A stretch of 64,000 nt of DNA from Mesorhizobium loti (GTDB taxonomy: Bacteria > Pseudomonadota > Alphaproteobacteria > Rhizobiales > Rhizobiaceae), in assembly GCA_014189435.1 (NCBI GenBank), contig CP050293.1, positions 563,001 through 627,000 of the forward strand. The letters are read 5' to 3'. Numbering within the stretch: position 1 is the stretch's first letter; each line of letters opens with the position of its first letter. The position numbers were made by a program, and so were the translations under genes. Below are positions 41,989 through 53,241 of this stretch, piece by piece. Under the pieces are notes generated by a model. It ran no database searches. It saw only the letters and a list, made by a program, of their open reading frames with translations, and was not told the DNA's origin.

Positions 41989-44067
41989 CTACCGCCCCTC
42001 GCGGTACCACATCGAACCCATCGCCAGCAGCAAAAGGCCGAGACCGAGGAAGCCGCCGAACAGCGGCACGCGCGAGACGGCCTTGAGCACGCTGTCATCC
42101 GTCGTGCGCAGGCCGATCCAGTCGCTGCCGGACGCAGCACCGGCCGAGCGCACGGGCACGATGGAAGGCAGCGTCACGTCGCTGCCAAGGGCTGTGGATG
42201 ACGCCAGCCGGCGCACGCTGCCGCCGGTGGCTTCCGCCGGCGCCTTCAGCCGGTTTTCGGTGGAAATGACATCGGCGAATTCCGGCGCGTTGACAGGTCC
42301 GACATGGGCGAGCGCCGTCAGGTCGCCATTGGCGACCTGGTAGAGGCCGATCTCGCTGGTCTCGACGCTGCCGAGGAAGACGCCGGGTTCGGATTTCTCG
42401 AGCTTGACGGTCAAGGTCTTGCCGGTCGGGGTGATGATCTGCGCGGGGCCGGGATCGTCGGCCATCGTCTGGCGGCGGATCTCCAGCACCATGCCGCGGC
42501 CGTCGGCGGTCAGCCGCTCTTCCTCGAGCTCGGGCTCCTTCATCAGCCAGTGCGCGATGCGCCGGTAGAGCTGGACATGCGGGCCGCCGCCCTCGAAGCC
42601 GCGCGCCCACAGCCAGCCCTGATCGGACAGAAGCATGCCGACGCGGCCTTCGCCCTTGCGGTCGAGCAACAGCAGGGGCCGGTTGTCGGCGCCCTTCATC
42701 ACCACTTCGCCTTCAGGATTCTGCACGCCGATGGTGCGGAACCAGCGGCTCCAGTGCGGCGGCTCGGTGGCCGAGCCGTCGAGCCCACGCGTCACCGGGT
42801 GGCGCTGGCCGAGTTCGGTGAGGCGCGGATAGAAAGCCTTGTCGACAACCTCGCCGGTCGGCATTGCCGGCAGGGCCGCCATCAGCGGTGTGCGCGCGAT
42901 CGAGCTCTCGCCGGCGTATTCGGGGCCGGCGGCGATCAGCAGCGCGCCGCCCTTTTCGACATATTCGGAGATGTAGTCGTAGTAGAGTATCGGCAGCACG
43001 TCGCGGTGCTGGTAGCGATCGAAGATGATGAGGTCGAAATCCTTGATCTTCTCGACGAACAGCTCGCGGGTCGGGAAGGCGATCAGCGACAATTCGTTGA
43101 TTGGCGTGCCGTCCTGCTTTTCCGGCGGCCGCAGGATGGTGAAATGGACGAGATCGACCGAGGCGTCGGATTTCAACAGGTTGCGCCAGGTGCGCTCGCC
43201 GGCATGCGGTTCGCCGGAGACGAGTAGCACGCGCAAATTCTCGCGGATGCCGTCGATCAGCGCGATGGCGCGGTTGTTGGTGTCGGTCAGCTCGCCCGGT
43301 TCGCGATCGATGGCGAGCTCGACGATGTTGCGGCCGGCGCCTGGAATGGTCACCTGCAGCGGCATGGCCTGGCCGACCGTGGCGTGCTCGACCGCGACCT
43401 GCTCGCCATTGACCGAGACGCGCACATCGACCGGGCCAGTCTCTTTTTCGGTCGAGATGACGCGGTAGGTCATGTCGAGCGGCTTGCCGACAAGGCCGAA
43501 GCGCGGCGCATTCTCGAAGCGAATGCGGCGATCCTTCTCGTGGTCGTTGCCGGTGATCAAGGCATGCAGCGGGGCGTTGAAATCGGGCGCGCCCGGCGGC
43601 GCGTCATGCACCTCGCCATCGGTGATCATGATGGCGCCGCCGATGCGCGATGGCGGCACGTCGCGGAAGGCGCCCTCGAGCGCGCCGAACAGCCGTGTCT
43701 CGGTGCGCTCCTCGGCGGCCTCGGATTTGCCGGCCTCGACGACGCGCACGTCGAACTGCTTGAAGCGGCCGAGACGCTGCTGCATCCCGGCCAGCGCCTC
43801 GTCGGTCTGCTTGGTGCGGTCGCCGATATCCTGGCTCTGGCTGCGGTCGACAACCAGCGCGACGACGCTTTTCAGCGGCTCGCGCTCCTCGTTGAGGAAC
43901 ACCGGGTTGAACAGGGCGGCGGCGAGCGCCAAAAGGGCGATGAAGCGGAAGACCGAGCCGCGCTGGCGAAACCACAGGCCTACAAGCGCTAGCAGCGCCA
44001 GCGGCACCAGCGCCAAGGCCAGCAAGGGCCAGGAGATCAGCGGTTCGAAGGAGATCGACCAGTTCAT
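41989..44067 (-). CDS. Large membrane protein with VWA-like/glutamine amidotransferase-like region
   Basis: A 692-residue protein. Two N-terminal spans (about 12-31 and 40-58) precede a VWA-like region (SVVALVVDRSQSQ, GAIMITDGEVHD), a middle beta-sandwich region, then a class I amidotransferase-like fold (LRVLLVSGEPHAGERTWRNL, GGALLIAAGPEY), and a C-terminal span (about 667-685). It belongs to the MoxR-associated cluster of alphaproteobacteria; the biochemical role is unknown, and the VWA metal site DxSxS is only partly kept (DRSQS). It ends two bases from the clpS stop. Confidence 0.75.
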   Translation of the reverse strand: MNWSISFEPLISWPLLALALVPLALLALVGLWFRQRGSVFRFIALLALAAALFNPVFLNEEREPLKSVVALVVDRSQSQDIGDRTKQTDEALAGMQQRLGRFKQFDVRVVEAGKSEAAEERTETRLFGALEGAFRDVPPSRIGGAIMITDGEVHDAPPGAPDFNAPLHALITGNDHEKDRRIRFENAPRFGLVGKPLDMTYRVISTEKETGPVDVRVSVNGEQVAVEHATVGQAMPLQVTIPGAGRNIVELAIDREPGELTDTNNRAIALIDGIRENLRVLLVSGEPHAGERTWRNLLKSDASVDLVHFTILRPPEKQDGTPINELSLIAFPTRELFVEKIKDFDLIIFDRYQHRDVLPILYYDYISEYVEKGGALLIAAGPEYAGESSIARTPLMAALPAMPTGEVVDKAFYPRLTELGQRHPVTRGLDGSATEPPHWSRWFRTIGVQNPEGEVVMKGADNRPLLLLDRKGEGRVGMLLSDQGWLWARGFEGGGPHVQLYRRIAHWLMKEPELEEERLTADGRGMVLEIRRQTMADDPGPAQIITPTGKTLTVKLEKSEPGVFLGSVETSEIGLYQVANGDLTALAHVGPVNAPEFADVISTENRLKAPAEATGGSVRRLASSTALGSDVTLPSIVPVRSAGAASGSDWIGLRTTDDSVLKAVSRVPLFGGFLGLGLLLLAMGSMWYREGR

Positions 44068-44073
44068 CCCTTA

Positions 44074-44094
44074 CCCTCCCCTTTGTGGGGAGGG
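44074..44094. repeat. Short GC-rich hairpin between cluster genes
   Basis: CCCTCCCC-TTTGT-GGGGAGGG, preceded by TTA and followed by CTTATCCG. It resembles the core hairpin of the repeats flanking the DUF559 cassette (CTCTCCCCG...CGGGGAGAG), without a gene. Confidence 0.45.
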
Positions 44095-44130
44095 CTTATC
44101 CGTGACCGGAGGGCACCAAACAAACTCATC

Positions 44131-46953
44131 TTACTGCCCCAGCCGCTCGAGCAGGATGGGCACGTGCACCTGGTCGGATTTGTAGTTGCCGGTCAGCATG
44201 TACATCATGATGTTGACGCCGGCGCGCAACGCGTAGATGCGCTGCATCGGGTCCGCCGGCACGGTCGGCAGCAGCGGGTCGCCATTCTCGTCGACCGCCC
44301 AGGCGCCGGCGAAATCATTGGCGGTGATCATGATCGGCGAGACGCCGTCGCCGGTTCGCACCGGCCGGTTTTCGGCGTTGCTGGCGTCGAGCGACGCCTC
44401 GACCCACAGTGGGCTGCCGGCGAATCGGCCGGGAAATTCGGGCAAAATGAAGAAGGATTTGGTCAGCACGTGGTCGGACGGCACCGGCTCCAGAGGTGGC
44501 ACGTTGAGGTTGCCGAGGATGTCACGCAGCCGCTCCGTCGCCGGGCTGGTCGAATCGGCGCCGATGCCGTTGGCGAACTGGTCGCGGGTGTCGAACAGCA
44601 CTGTGCCGCCCTGCTGCATATAGGCGTCGATGCGGGCGATCGCGGCCTGACTCGGCATCGATGCGGCCGGATCGATCGGCCAGTAGATCAGCGGATAGAA
44701 CGACAGCTCGTCCTTCGAGATGTCGACGCCGGCCGGCGCGCCCGGTTCAAGTGCCGTCTTCTCGACCAGGAAGCGGGTCAGGCCCTCGAGCCCGGCGCGG
44801 CTGATCGAATCGTCGCCCGGCACGCCGGTTAGCACATAGGCGATGCGGGTCTTCGAAATCGCCTCTATGGCAACCTCGTCGCCCGGCTTGGCGTCGTCGG
44901 CGCGCGCCAGATCGGCATGGCCGAACAAGGCGCCGAGCGCAATCAGGACCGCGGCGGTGGTTGCCACGGCACCTGCGCGGCGCGGCCGGCGCGAAAACAG
45001 GCCGCCCATCCAGAATACCGCCAGCGTGTCGAGCAGCATCAGCACCAGCGCAGCCGCAACCAGCGCGCCCTTCAAATTGCGCGATTCGTCAAAGGCATAT
45101 TGGATCGATGTGACCGGGACAGTGATTTGCGGGCGTGCCAGCGGGGCCAGCGTGCTGTCGGCTTCAAGCAGATTGTGGGCAAACACACCCGTCTCGGAAC
45201 CATAGAGGCCGGGTGGGTTTTCGAAGGTCACGGGCAGGGCGCCGGGGCCTGGCACCAGCGGCCGCGCGTCCGGCGTCGGCGGCACCAGCGTGCCGTCGGC
45301 TGCAATCATTCGGTAGGGCGCCAGCGAGGTGGCGGCGGCTTCGGCATTGGCGATCGCCGCGCCCTGGTTGCGCGACAGCTGCACGATGCGGCGCAGCATC
45401 TCGACGAAGCTGCCCGAGATCGGCAGGTTCGACCAGGTCGCCTCGGGCGTGACGTGGAACAGCACCAGCGTGCCCTTGCCTTTCTTCAGTCCGGTGACCA
45501 GCGGCGTGCCATCGGCAAGGGCCGCCCAGGTGCGCTCGACGATGTCGGGCGTCGGCTCGGCCAGGACCTGCCTGCTGACAGTGACCTCGGTCGGCGGCGC
45601 AAGATCGGCGAACGGGCCGGCCTTGGGGAATTCGGTGACCGGCTGCGGCGACGTCCATGACAGCGCGCCGCCGAGCGAACGCTCGCCGGTGCGCAGGCGG
45701 ACAGGCAGCAGGTCGTCGTCATTGCCGGCGGCGGCCAGCCGCGAGCCGGCGAAACGCACCAGCGTGCCGCCATTGTCGACCCAGTCGACCAGCCTCTGCC
45801 GGACCTGTGCGGGAATGGTGCCGATGTCGGCCATGATGATCATTGCCGGCTTCTGGTCGAGGATCTGCGGGATGGCGTCGGCGAGGTCGGCGCTGGAGGG
45901 TTCGACGAGATCGGCGAAGGGCTGCAGCGCGCGCCGGATGTAATAGAGCGGCGACAGTAGCGGCTGCGCCTGGTCGGCCTCGGCCTGCGACAACAGCCCG
46001 ACGCGGCGGCGCTTGGAGCTTTCGTCGAGGACGCGGACCGCGCCGGCCTGGCGCTCGCCGTCGAGCGCGATCGAAGCGAAGTCGTTGCGCAGCTCGAACG
46101 GCACCGCCATGGTGCCGGTGGCGGTGGTTTCGCCAGGCGAAAAGGTCAGCGTCGCATCGGCGATGCGGCGGCCCTTGTCGTCGAAGGCGCCGGCGGTGAC
46201 CTGCGCCGGGGCAGGGTCGCCCGGCGCGCGGATGGCGGTCAGGGCAAAGCCGTCGACCTGGTTGTCGGCGGTGGTCAGGCCGGTCAGCGACAGCCTGTCG
46301 GCGGTTGCCCAGACGACGCGGGCGGCATTTTTCGACAACAGCGTGTTGAAGGCGGCTTCGTCGCCCTTTGCCGCCAAGCCGTCGGCAAGCACGGCGACGC
46401 TGGCGCCGGGCAAGGTCTCCAGAACGCCGGCGACGCGGGCATAGACGGCGGGCCGGTCGGTCGGGATCGGCCGTGGCTTTGCGGCGCGCAGCCGATCGAG
46501 GGCCGCCGCGGCGTCGAACGGGCCGATCTCTGCATTGGCCTTTTCGGCGGTGAAGGCGATGATGACAGGCACGCCGTTGGAGCCGGCATCGTTGATCAGC
46601 CGCTCGGCGGTGGCGACGCGCTTGCCCCAGTCGGCGGCACTGGCCCAATCATTGTCGATAACCAAGGCCAGGGCAGCGCCCTCGGCCGGCAACTTTTCGC
46701 GCGGGTTGAAGACCGGGTCGGCCAATGCGGCGACGATGAGCGCCGCCATCAAGAGCCTGAGCAGCGTCAGCCACCACGGGCTCTGCTGCGGCGTCTCCTC
46801 GCGCTTCAGCACGCGGGCGAGGATCTTCAACGGCGGGAAGATTTCGGTCTGCGGCTTGGGCGGCGTCAGCCTGAGCAGCCACCAGATCACCGGCAGCGCC
46901 AGCAGGCCCCACAGCACCATGGGAGCGCCAAAAGAGAGCGGCAGCCAGCTCAT
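44131..46953 (-). CDS. BatA-like/DUF4159-domain membrane protein
   Basis: A 940-residue protein. The N-terminal BatA-type segment (PMVLWGLLALPVIWWLLRLTP) has two spans, followed by a VWA-like region (ALALVIDNDWASAADW), an amidotransferase-like region (KPAMIIMADIGTIPAQVRQR) and two spans near 660-720. The C-terminal 210 residues form DUF4159 (RIDAYMQQGGTVLFDTRDQF). Such proteins cluster with MoxR and DUF58; by analogy with Bat operons they may help assemble or protect envelope complexes (inference). The ATG at 46953 overlaps the DUF58 gene by four bases. Confidence 0.82.
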   Translation of the reverse strand: MSWLPLSFGAPMVLWGLLALPVIWWLLRLTPPKPQTEIFPPLKILARVLKREETPQQSPWWLTLLRLLMAALIVAALADPVFNPREKLPAEGAALALVIDNDWASAADWGKRVATAERLINDAGSNGVPVIIAFTAEKANAEIGPFDAAAALDRLRAAKPRPIPTDRPAVYARVAGVLETLPGASVAVLADGLAAKGDEAAFNTLLSKNAARVVWATADRLSLTGLTTADNQVDGFALTAIRAPGDPAPAQVTAGAFDDKGRRIADATLTFSPGETTATGTMAVPFELRNDFASIALDGERQAGAVRVLDESSKRRRVGLLSQAEADQAQPLLSPLYYIRRALQPFADLVEPSSADLADAIPQILDQKPAMIIMADIGTIPAQVRQRLVDWVDNGGTLVRFAGSRLAAAGNDDDLLPVRLRTGERSLGGALSWTSPQPVTEFPKAGPFADLAPPTEVTVSRQVLAEPTPDIVERTWAALADGTPLVTGLKKGKGTLVLFHVTPEATWSNLPISGSFVEMLRRIVQLSRNQGAAIANAEAAATSLAPYRMIAADGTLVPPTPDARPLVPGPGALPVTFENPPGLYGSETGVFAHNLLEADSTLAPLARPQITVPVTSIQYAFDESRNLKGALVAAALVLMLLDTLAVFWMGGLFSRRPRRAGAVATTAAVLIALGALFGHADLARADDAKPGDEVAIEAISKTRIAYVLTGVPGDDSISRAGLEGLTRFLVEKTALEPGAPAGVDISKDELSFYPLIYWPIDPAASMPSQAAIARIDAYMQQGGTVLFDTRDQFANGIGADSTSPATERLRDILGNLNVPPLEPVPSDHVLTKSFFILPEFPGRFAGSPLWVEASLDASNAENRPVRTGDGVSPIMITANDFAGAWAVDENGDPLLPTVPADPMQRIYALRAGVNIMMYMLTGNYKSDQVHVPILLERLGQ

Positions 46954-47914
46954 GCGACAGCCTTTCCTGGCTGATCGCCACTGGCGATCATGCCGGCACG
47001 ACCGCCAGCGGTCGGCCCGGAGTAAGAGCCATCGGCGGTCATCGCCATGTGCAGGCGCACCAGCGCATCCGAAGCCAGCCGGTCGGTGTGGTTGACGGTA
47101 AAGCTCCAGCCGAGGCGCTTGCACCAGGCGGCCAGTTCCTGGCGGCGGGCGGTGTAGAGCAGGCGATACTCGTCACCCAGCATTTCGGCGCGGCCGGCGG
47201 TCAGCTTGTCGCCGGTCTCGGGATCGGTGAATTCGGTGCGGCCGGCATAGGGGAAGGTTTCCTCGGCCGGGTCGGCGACCTCGATCAGGTGGGCGCGCAC
47301 GCCGTGGCGGGCAAGCACGTCGAGCCAGGCCATCGTCTCTTCGACAGGATCGAGGAAATCGCTGACGACAACGATGTCGCAGAAGCGCCTGATATCGGAC
47401 AAATCGGGTTTTGCCGGCAAATCGCCGGCATGCATGAGCTGGGCGGCGATGCGCTCGGCACCGTTGCGGGCGGTGAACGGATCGGTGAGGCCGGGCCAGG
47501 CGATGCGCTCGCCGCTGCGCGACAACAATTCGGCCATGGCCAGCGCCAGCACCAGCGCGCGCGATTGCTTGGAAACGCTGGCGCCGGTTGATTTGTAGAG
47601 CATCGACGGCGAGGGGTCGGCCCATAGCCAGACCGTATGGGCGGCTTCCCATTCGCGGTCGCGCACATAGGTGTGGTCGTCGCGGGCCGAGCGCCGCCAG
47701 TCGATGCGCGAGGAATCGCCTTCGACATAGGGCCGGAACTGCCAGAAATTCTCGCCGATGCCGCGCTTGCGGCGGCCGTGCCAGCCGGCGATCACCGTGT
47801 TGACGATGCGCCGTGCCTCGACCAGCAGGTCGGGAACCAGCGAGGCCCGCAACCGGCCACGGGCGAGCGCGTCGCGCGTCGCTGCCGGTGCCTGGACCTC
47901 GCCAATACGCGCCA

Positions 47915-47915
<1 letters not shown>
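46950..47915 (-). CDS. DUF58-domain protein
   Basis: A 321-residue soluble protein. The DUF58 signature spans GRRKRGIGENFWQFRPYVEG and IDWRRSARDDHTYVRDREWE, then the VWA-like VWLWADPSPSM and FCDIVVVSDFLDP. It starts at 47915, overlapping the MoxR stop by one base, and ends overlapping the BatA/DUF4159 gene. DUF58 proteins are conserved partners of MoxR ATPases. Confidence 0.88.
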
Positions 47916-48919
<1,004 letters not shown>

Positions 48920-49060
48920 GCCGCATCGATCCTCGTGGTTGGAAATACCAGCCTGCAGCATAACATGACTGCCGCGATTCGGCCTCGCCCAGCATCTGCA
49001 TTTGAACTTAAATCCCAGACTTAGGCTGACAAGCGCAACAACAGTGACTATTTCGTGACC

Positions 49061-49690
49061 ATGACGAGACCCTTGGAACATCGTGAAGAAAGCCTGACGG
49101 CCGCCACCGAAGCGCGCGGTCTCGAGGCGCTGATCTCGCGCGCGGCCCGCGCCGGCAAGGGCGCGGCACCCGTCGAACGCTGGAATCCGGATTTCTGCGG
49201 CGATCTCGACATGGAGATCAAGGCCGACGGCACCTGGTTCTATCTGGGCACGCCGATCGGCCGCATGCCGCTGGTGCAGCTTTTCTCCTCGGTGCTGCGC
49301 AAGGACGAGGACGGCAAGACCTATCTGGTGACGCCGGTGGAGCGGGTCGGCATCCGTGTCGCCGATGCGCCCTTCATCGCCGTCGAAATGGATGTTTCGG
49401 GCAGCGGCGACGGGCAGATCATCACCTTCCGCACCAATGTCGGCGACGTCGTCGAGGCCGGGCCGGAGCGGCCGCTGCGTTTCGTCGACGAGAACGAGAC
49501 CGGCGGCCTGAAGCCCTATGTGCTGGTGCGCGGCCGGCTGGAGGCGCTGGTGGCGCGGCCAGTGATGTATGAGTTGGTCGGGCATGGCGAGGAGGTCGAG
49601 ATCGACGGCAAGACGATGTTTGCCGTGCGCTCGAAGGGCGCGGTGTTCCCGATCATGCCGGCGGACCAGTTGAAGCGGCTGAGCGCGTGA
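49061..49690 (+). CDS. DUF1285-family protein
   Basis: A 209-residue soluble protein. The family pattern is clear: GDLDMEIKADGTWFYLGTPI, RMPLVQLFSSVLRKDEDG and YLVTPVERVGIRVADAPF. Function unknown, though the fold is known to be a compact beta/alpha structure. It starts a tight three-gene unit (DUF1285, CoA pyrophosphatase, CCA transferase) widespread in Rhizobiales. A GTG two codons earlier is an alternative start. Confidence 0.85.
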   Translation: MTRPLEHREESLTAATEARGLEALISRAARAGKGAAPVERWNPDFCGDLDMEIKADGTWFYLGTPIGRMPLVQLFSSVLRKDEDGKTYLVTPVERVGIRVADAPFIAVEMDVSGSGDGQIITFRTNVGDVVEAGPERPLRFVDENETGGLKPYVLVRGRLEALVARPVMYELVGHGEEVEIDGKTMFAVRSKGAVFPIMPADQLKRLSA

Positions 49691-50322
49691 TGGACCAGGT
49701 GTCGCCGTCGCCGTTTTCATCAGCGGATTTTCGCGCGCGCTTTGCCGTGCAGCCGGATGCGCATGCCGGGGACGACTATGGCGACCATCGCTTCAACCCC
49801 GGTCATCCGCGCCTCAACCAGGGCAAGGCGCTGCGCGATGCGGCCGTGTTGATCCCGATGGTCGATCATGAGGGCGATGCGACGGTTCTCTTGACCAAGC
49901 GGGCCGAAAAGCTGCGCAGCCATTCGGGGCAGGTCGCCTTTCCCGGCGGCACCATCGATCCGACCGATGCCAGTCCGGAAGCGGCGGCGCTGCGCGAGAC
50001 GTTCGAGGAGATCGGCCTTGCCCCGGATCGCATCGAGGTGATCGGCCGTATGCCCGACTATGTCGCCGGCAGCGGCTACCGCATCGCACCGGTGCTGGGC
50101 ATCGTGCGGCCAGGTTTTGAGCTGACCCTCAACGCCGACGAGGTCGACGCCGCCTTCGAAGTGCCGCTGCGCTTTCTGATGGACCCGGCCAACCACAAGC
50201 GCGACAGCCGCATGTGGAACGATCTCGAATGGTTCTTCTACGACATGCCTTATGGCGACCGGCGCATCTGGGGCGTCACCGCCGGCATCATCCGTACGCT
50301 GTATGAAAGGCTCTATGCGTGA
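49690..50322 (+). CDS. CoA pyrophosphatase (Nudix hydrolase)
   Basis: A 210-residue Nudix enzyme of the NudL/CoAse group that cleaves coenzyme A into phosphopantetheine and 3',5'-ADP. The CoAse pattern LLTKRAEKLRSHSGQVAFPG precedes the Nudix box GGTIDPTDASPEAAALRETF-EEIGL with the REXXEE glutamates. The start overlaps the DUF1285 stop by one base; the end overlaps the next gene by four bases. Confidence 0.9.
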   Translation: MDQVSPSPFSSADFRARFAVQPDAHAGDDYGDHRFNPGHPRLNQGKALRDAAVLIPMVDHEGDATVLLTKRAEKLRSHSGQVAFPGGTIDPTDASPEAAALRETFEEIGLAPDRIEVIGRMPDYVAGSGYRIAPVLGIVRPGFELTLNADEVDAAFEVPLRFLMDPANHKRDSRMWNDLEWFFYDMPYGDRRIWGVTAGIIRTLYERLYA

Positions 50323-51584
50323 GTGTCTCGATCGCGAGCAGGGCCGAGTGGCTCACCGAGAAGCATCTGCAGCGCCTGCTGGCCGCATTGGCCGAGGGCG
50401 GCGAAGAGGCGCGTGTCGCAGGCGGTGCGGTGCGCAACACGCTGATGGGCCAGCCGGTCGCCGACATCGACATCGCCACCACGTGTTTGCCTGGAGAAAC
50501 CATCCACCGCGCCGAGGCGGAAGGCTTCAAGGCCATACCGACCGGCATCGAGCATGGCACGATCACGGTTGTCGCCGGCGGCAAGCCCTATGAGATCACC
50601 ACCTTGCGCGCCGACATCGAGACCGACGGGCGGCGCGCCAAGGTGTCATTCGGGCGCGACTGGAAGCTAGACGCCGATCGGCGCGACTTCACCATCAACG
50701 CGCTCTATGCCGAGGCCGATGGCAGGATTGTCGACCTGGTCGGCGGCATCGCCGACATCGAGGCGCGCCGGCTGCGCTTCATCGGTGACCCGGAAGCGCG
50801 CATCCGCGAAGATTATCTACGCATCCTGAGGTTCTTCCGCTTCTTCGCCTGGTATGGCGATGGCCGGCCCGACGCCGAGGGGCTGAAGGCCTGTGCCCGG
50901 CTGAAGGAGGGGCTCGCCCAGCTTTCGGCCGAGCGCATCTGGTCGGAACTGAAGAAGCTTCTGTCGGCGCCCGATCCCTCACGGGCGCTGCTCTGGATGC
51001 GGCAGGCCAGTGTCTTGAGCACTGCCCTGCCGGAAAGCGAGAAATGGGGCATCGACGCGATTCATGGGCTGACCAAGGCCGAGAAGGACTTGGGCTGGAC
51101 CGTTGATCCGTTGTTAAGGCTGGAAGCGATCGTGCCGCCGGATGCGGCGCGCATGAAGACGCTCGCCGAGCGGCTCAAATTTTCGACCGCTGAAGCGGAT
51201 CGCCTGCGCCACTGGGCGCTTGCCACCGCCGTCGAGCCGAAGACGACCGAAAGCGAACTGGCAAAAAGGCTCTATCGCGGCGACCGGCAGGGATTTGTCG
51301 ACCGTCTGCGGCTGTCGCTTGCTGCAGCCAGGGTGCGCGCTGTCGAGGACAATGCGGCGTTGCTCGAAGCCGGTGGCTTTTCGCGCCTGCTTGCCTTCGC
51401 CGCCAAATGGGAAAAGCCGTTGTTTCCGCTGAAAGGGACCGATCTGACGGCGCTCGGCGCAACTCCAGGGCCGAAACTTGGTGAAATTCTCAGGAATCTC
51501 GAGGCGGAATGGGTCGAAGCCGGGTTTGCCCCTGATCGCGACGCGCTGGTCAAGCGCGCCGCCGAAGCCTTGAAGGCCGGGTAG
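50319..51584 (+). CDS. CCA tRNA nucleotidyltransferase
   Basis: A 421-residue class II nucleotidyltransferase adding or repairing tRNA 3' CCA. The head has GGAVRNTLMGQPVADIDIAT with the catalytic DxD, followed by RRDFTINALYAEADG and the neck RIREDYLRILRFFRF. The C-terminal helical body is longer than in poly(A) polymerase. The GTG at 50319 overlaps the nudix stop by four bases, indicating coupled translation. In some bacteria two such enzymes split C and A addition; which type this is cannot be told. Confidence 0.92.
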   Translation: MSVSIASRAEWLTEKHLQRLLAALAEGGEEARVAGGAVRNTLMGQPVADIDIATTCLPGETIHRAEAEGFKAIPTGIEHGTITVVAGGKPYEITTLRADIETDGRRAKVSFGRDWKLDADRRDFTINALYAEADGRIVDLVGGIADIEARRLRFIGDPEARIREDYLRILRFFRFFAWYGDGRPDAEGLKACARLKEGLAQLSAERIWSELKKLLSAPDPSRALLWMRQASVLSTALPESEKWGIDAIHGLTKAEKDLGWTVDPLLRLEAIVPPDAARMKTLAERLKFSTAEADRLRHWALATAVEPKTTESELAKRLYRGDRQGFVDRLRLSLAAARVRAVEDNAALLEAGGFSRLLAFAAKWEKPLFPLKGTDLTALGATPGPKLGEILRNLEAEWVEAGFAPDRDALVKRAAEALKAG

Positions 51585-51585
51585 A

Positions 51586-51771
51586 TCAGGCCGCGTCGCG
51601 GGTCTTCTCGATGCGCGAGCGGATCGCCTCGATCATCGTCTCGCGGATGACCGTTTCGCCATGCGTCTCGCGCATGTGCTCGACGGCACGGCGCATGACC
51701 TCGGCCTCCTCATCGGCACGCGTGTGCCAGTCACAGCCGGGCACGAGCGACCCGCAGTGAAATTCCTTCAT
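51586..51771 (-). CDS. DUF1059-family small protein
   Basis: A 61-residue protein with the pattern MKEFHCGSLVPGCDWHTRAD and a helical second half (EVMRRAVEHMRETHGE). The two Cys and following His suggest a small metal-binding knuckle (inference). DUF1059 proteins are common in soil bacteria and of unknown function. It is convergent with the CCA transferase gene (one-base gap). Confidence 0.82.
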   Translation of the reverse strand: MKEFHCGSLVPGCDWHTRADEEAEVMRRAVEHMRETHGETVIRETMIEAIRSRIEKTRDAA

Positions 51772-51942
51772 GGGATTCTCCTTTTTCCTCCGTGGAGCCT
51801 CATCGAGGCTCCGGCACTTTCTTGGCTCACGGGTCCGATTCCAGGGTTGAATCCGCGGATCCGCGAGCGGGGCTGAGACCATAACACGGCAGGGGCGGTC
51901 TGGTTGCATCAAAGTGCCGTGCGCCTTCCGCTCACCGGAAGC

Positions 51943-52857
51943 CTACGGCCAGCGAACCTCGGGCGGCAGGCTGGAGAGAATGGACGCGACATTGCCGCCG
52001 GTCTTCAGGCCGAAGATGGTGCCGCGATCGTGAAGCAGGTTGAATTCGACATAGCGGCCGCGGCGAATGAGCTGTTCGTCGCGATCGCCGTCGGTCCAGT
52101 TCTCGTTGAAGTTGGCGCGCACGAGGTGGCCGTAGACGACGAGAAAGGAACGGCCGACATCCTGGACGAAGTTGAAATCGGCATTCCAGCCGCCTCTGTC
52201 CTCGCCCGAATGCAGCCAGTCGAAGAAGATGCCGCCGGTGCCGCGCGGCTCGTTGCGGTGCGACAGATAGAAATACTCGTCGCACCAGGCCTTGTATTTC
52301 GGGTAGTCGGCCACCGCCACGTTCTTCTCGCAAGCGAACTGCATGGCGCGGTGGAAGGCGACCGTATCAGGATCGTCCTGGGTGCGGCGGCGGTCGAGCA
52401 CCGGCGTCAAATCGGCGCCGCCGCCGAACCATTGGCGCGATGTGACCACCATGCGCGTGTTCATGTGCACGGCCGGAACGTTTGGGTTCCAGGGGTGCGC
52501 GATCAGCGAAATGCCGGATGCCCAGAAACGCGGATCTTCCTCGGCGCCGGGCATCTGCTTCCTGAATTCGGGTGAGAACTCGCCATGGACGGTCGAGGTG
52601 TGGACGCCGACCTTCTCGAAGACGCGGCCGTGCATCATCGACATGGTGCCGCCGCCGCCCCGGCCCTCGTCACGTTCCCATGGCGTCTTTTCGAAGCGGC
52701 CGGGCGACCACGAGGCCAGCGGCCCGCCAAGATCCTGCTCGATCTGCTCGAAGGTGGTGCAGATGCGTTCGCGCAGCGCCTCGAACCAGAGGCGCGCCTT
52801 CATCTTCTTCTGTTCGATGTCGGCGGGCAGGCCTGCCGGTATTTCAGGTCGTTCCAA
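51943..52857 (-). CDS. hemF: Oxygen-dependent coproporphyrinogen III oxidase
   Basis: A 304-residue enzyme oxidatively decarboxylating coproporphyrinogen III to protoporphyrinogen IX in heme synthesis. Family landmarks are [31 protein letters not shown] and [16 protein letters not shown], and the ending [18 protein letters not shown]. Length is normal. It depends on O2, so it fits aerobic growth. Confidence 0.95.
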   Translation of the reverse strand: MERPEIPAGLPADIEQKKMKARLWFEALRERICTTFEQIEQDLGGPLASWSPGRFEKTPWERDEGRGGGGTMSMMHGRVFEKVGVHTSTVHGEFSPEFRKQMPGAEEDPRFWASGISLIAHPWNPNVPAVHMNTRMVVTSRQWFGGGADLTPVLDRRRTQDDPDTVAFHRAMQFACEKNVAVADYPKYKAWCDEYFYLSHRNEPRGTGGIFFDWLHSGEDRGGWNADFNFVQDVGRSFLVVYGHLVRANFNENWTDGDRDEQLIRRGRYVEFNLLHDRGTIFGLKTGGNVASILSSLPPEVRWP

Positions 52858-52971
52858 GTGCCGTCTCCGGTTGGGGTGGCGAGTCCTACAAATGACTCGT
52901 CTTTTGCCGGCGCGATCCCTAATCTCTTAGAGGCAAGGGTCAAGTGTCATTACGGTGCAAGGAGCGGTTTC

Positions 52972-53229
52972 GTGCGCACCCCGGCAAGACCGCCGCTGGA
53001 TGGCTTGAAGAAAAGGCTCGACCAAAGCCGGGCCGAGCGCGCGCGCATGCCGCGCGACGGCTTCCTGCGCGAGACCTTCGTGCTGCCGCGCTCCGATGCG
53101 CGGCTCAAGGCCAAGGAATGGTTCGAGCGCTTTCCCAAGCAGGCCTACTGGACCGAGATCGAAAGCTGGTTCGAGCGGCCAGGCGACCTGATCGAGTTCA
53201 CCATCAGGCGGTTGCCGGTGGCTGACTGA
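52972..53229 (+). CDS. Small hypothetical protein conserved in Mesorhizobium
   Basis: An 85-residue basic protein starting with GTG at 52972 after AGGAG. Conserved-looking core: ARMPRDGFLRETFVLPRSDA and AKEWFERFPKQAYWTEIESW. No domain named. It lies between hemF (divergent) and soxR (convergent, 12 bases). Confidence 0.65.
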   Translation: MRTPARPPLDGLKKRLDQSRAERARMPRDGFLRETFVLPRSDARLKAKEWFERFPKQAYWTEIESWFERPGDLIEFTIRRLPVAD

Positions 53230-53241
53230 GGCGCGGCTTGC

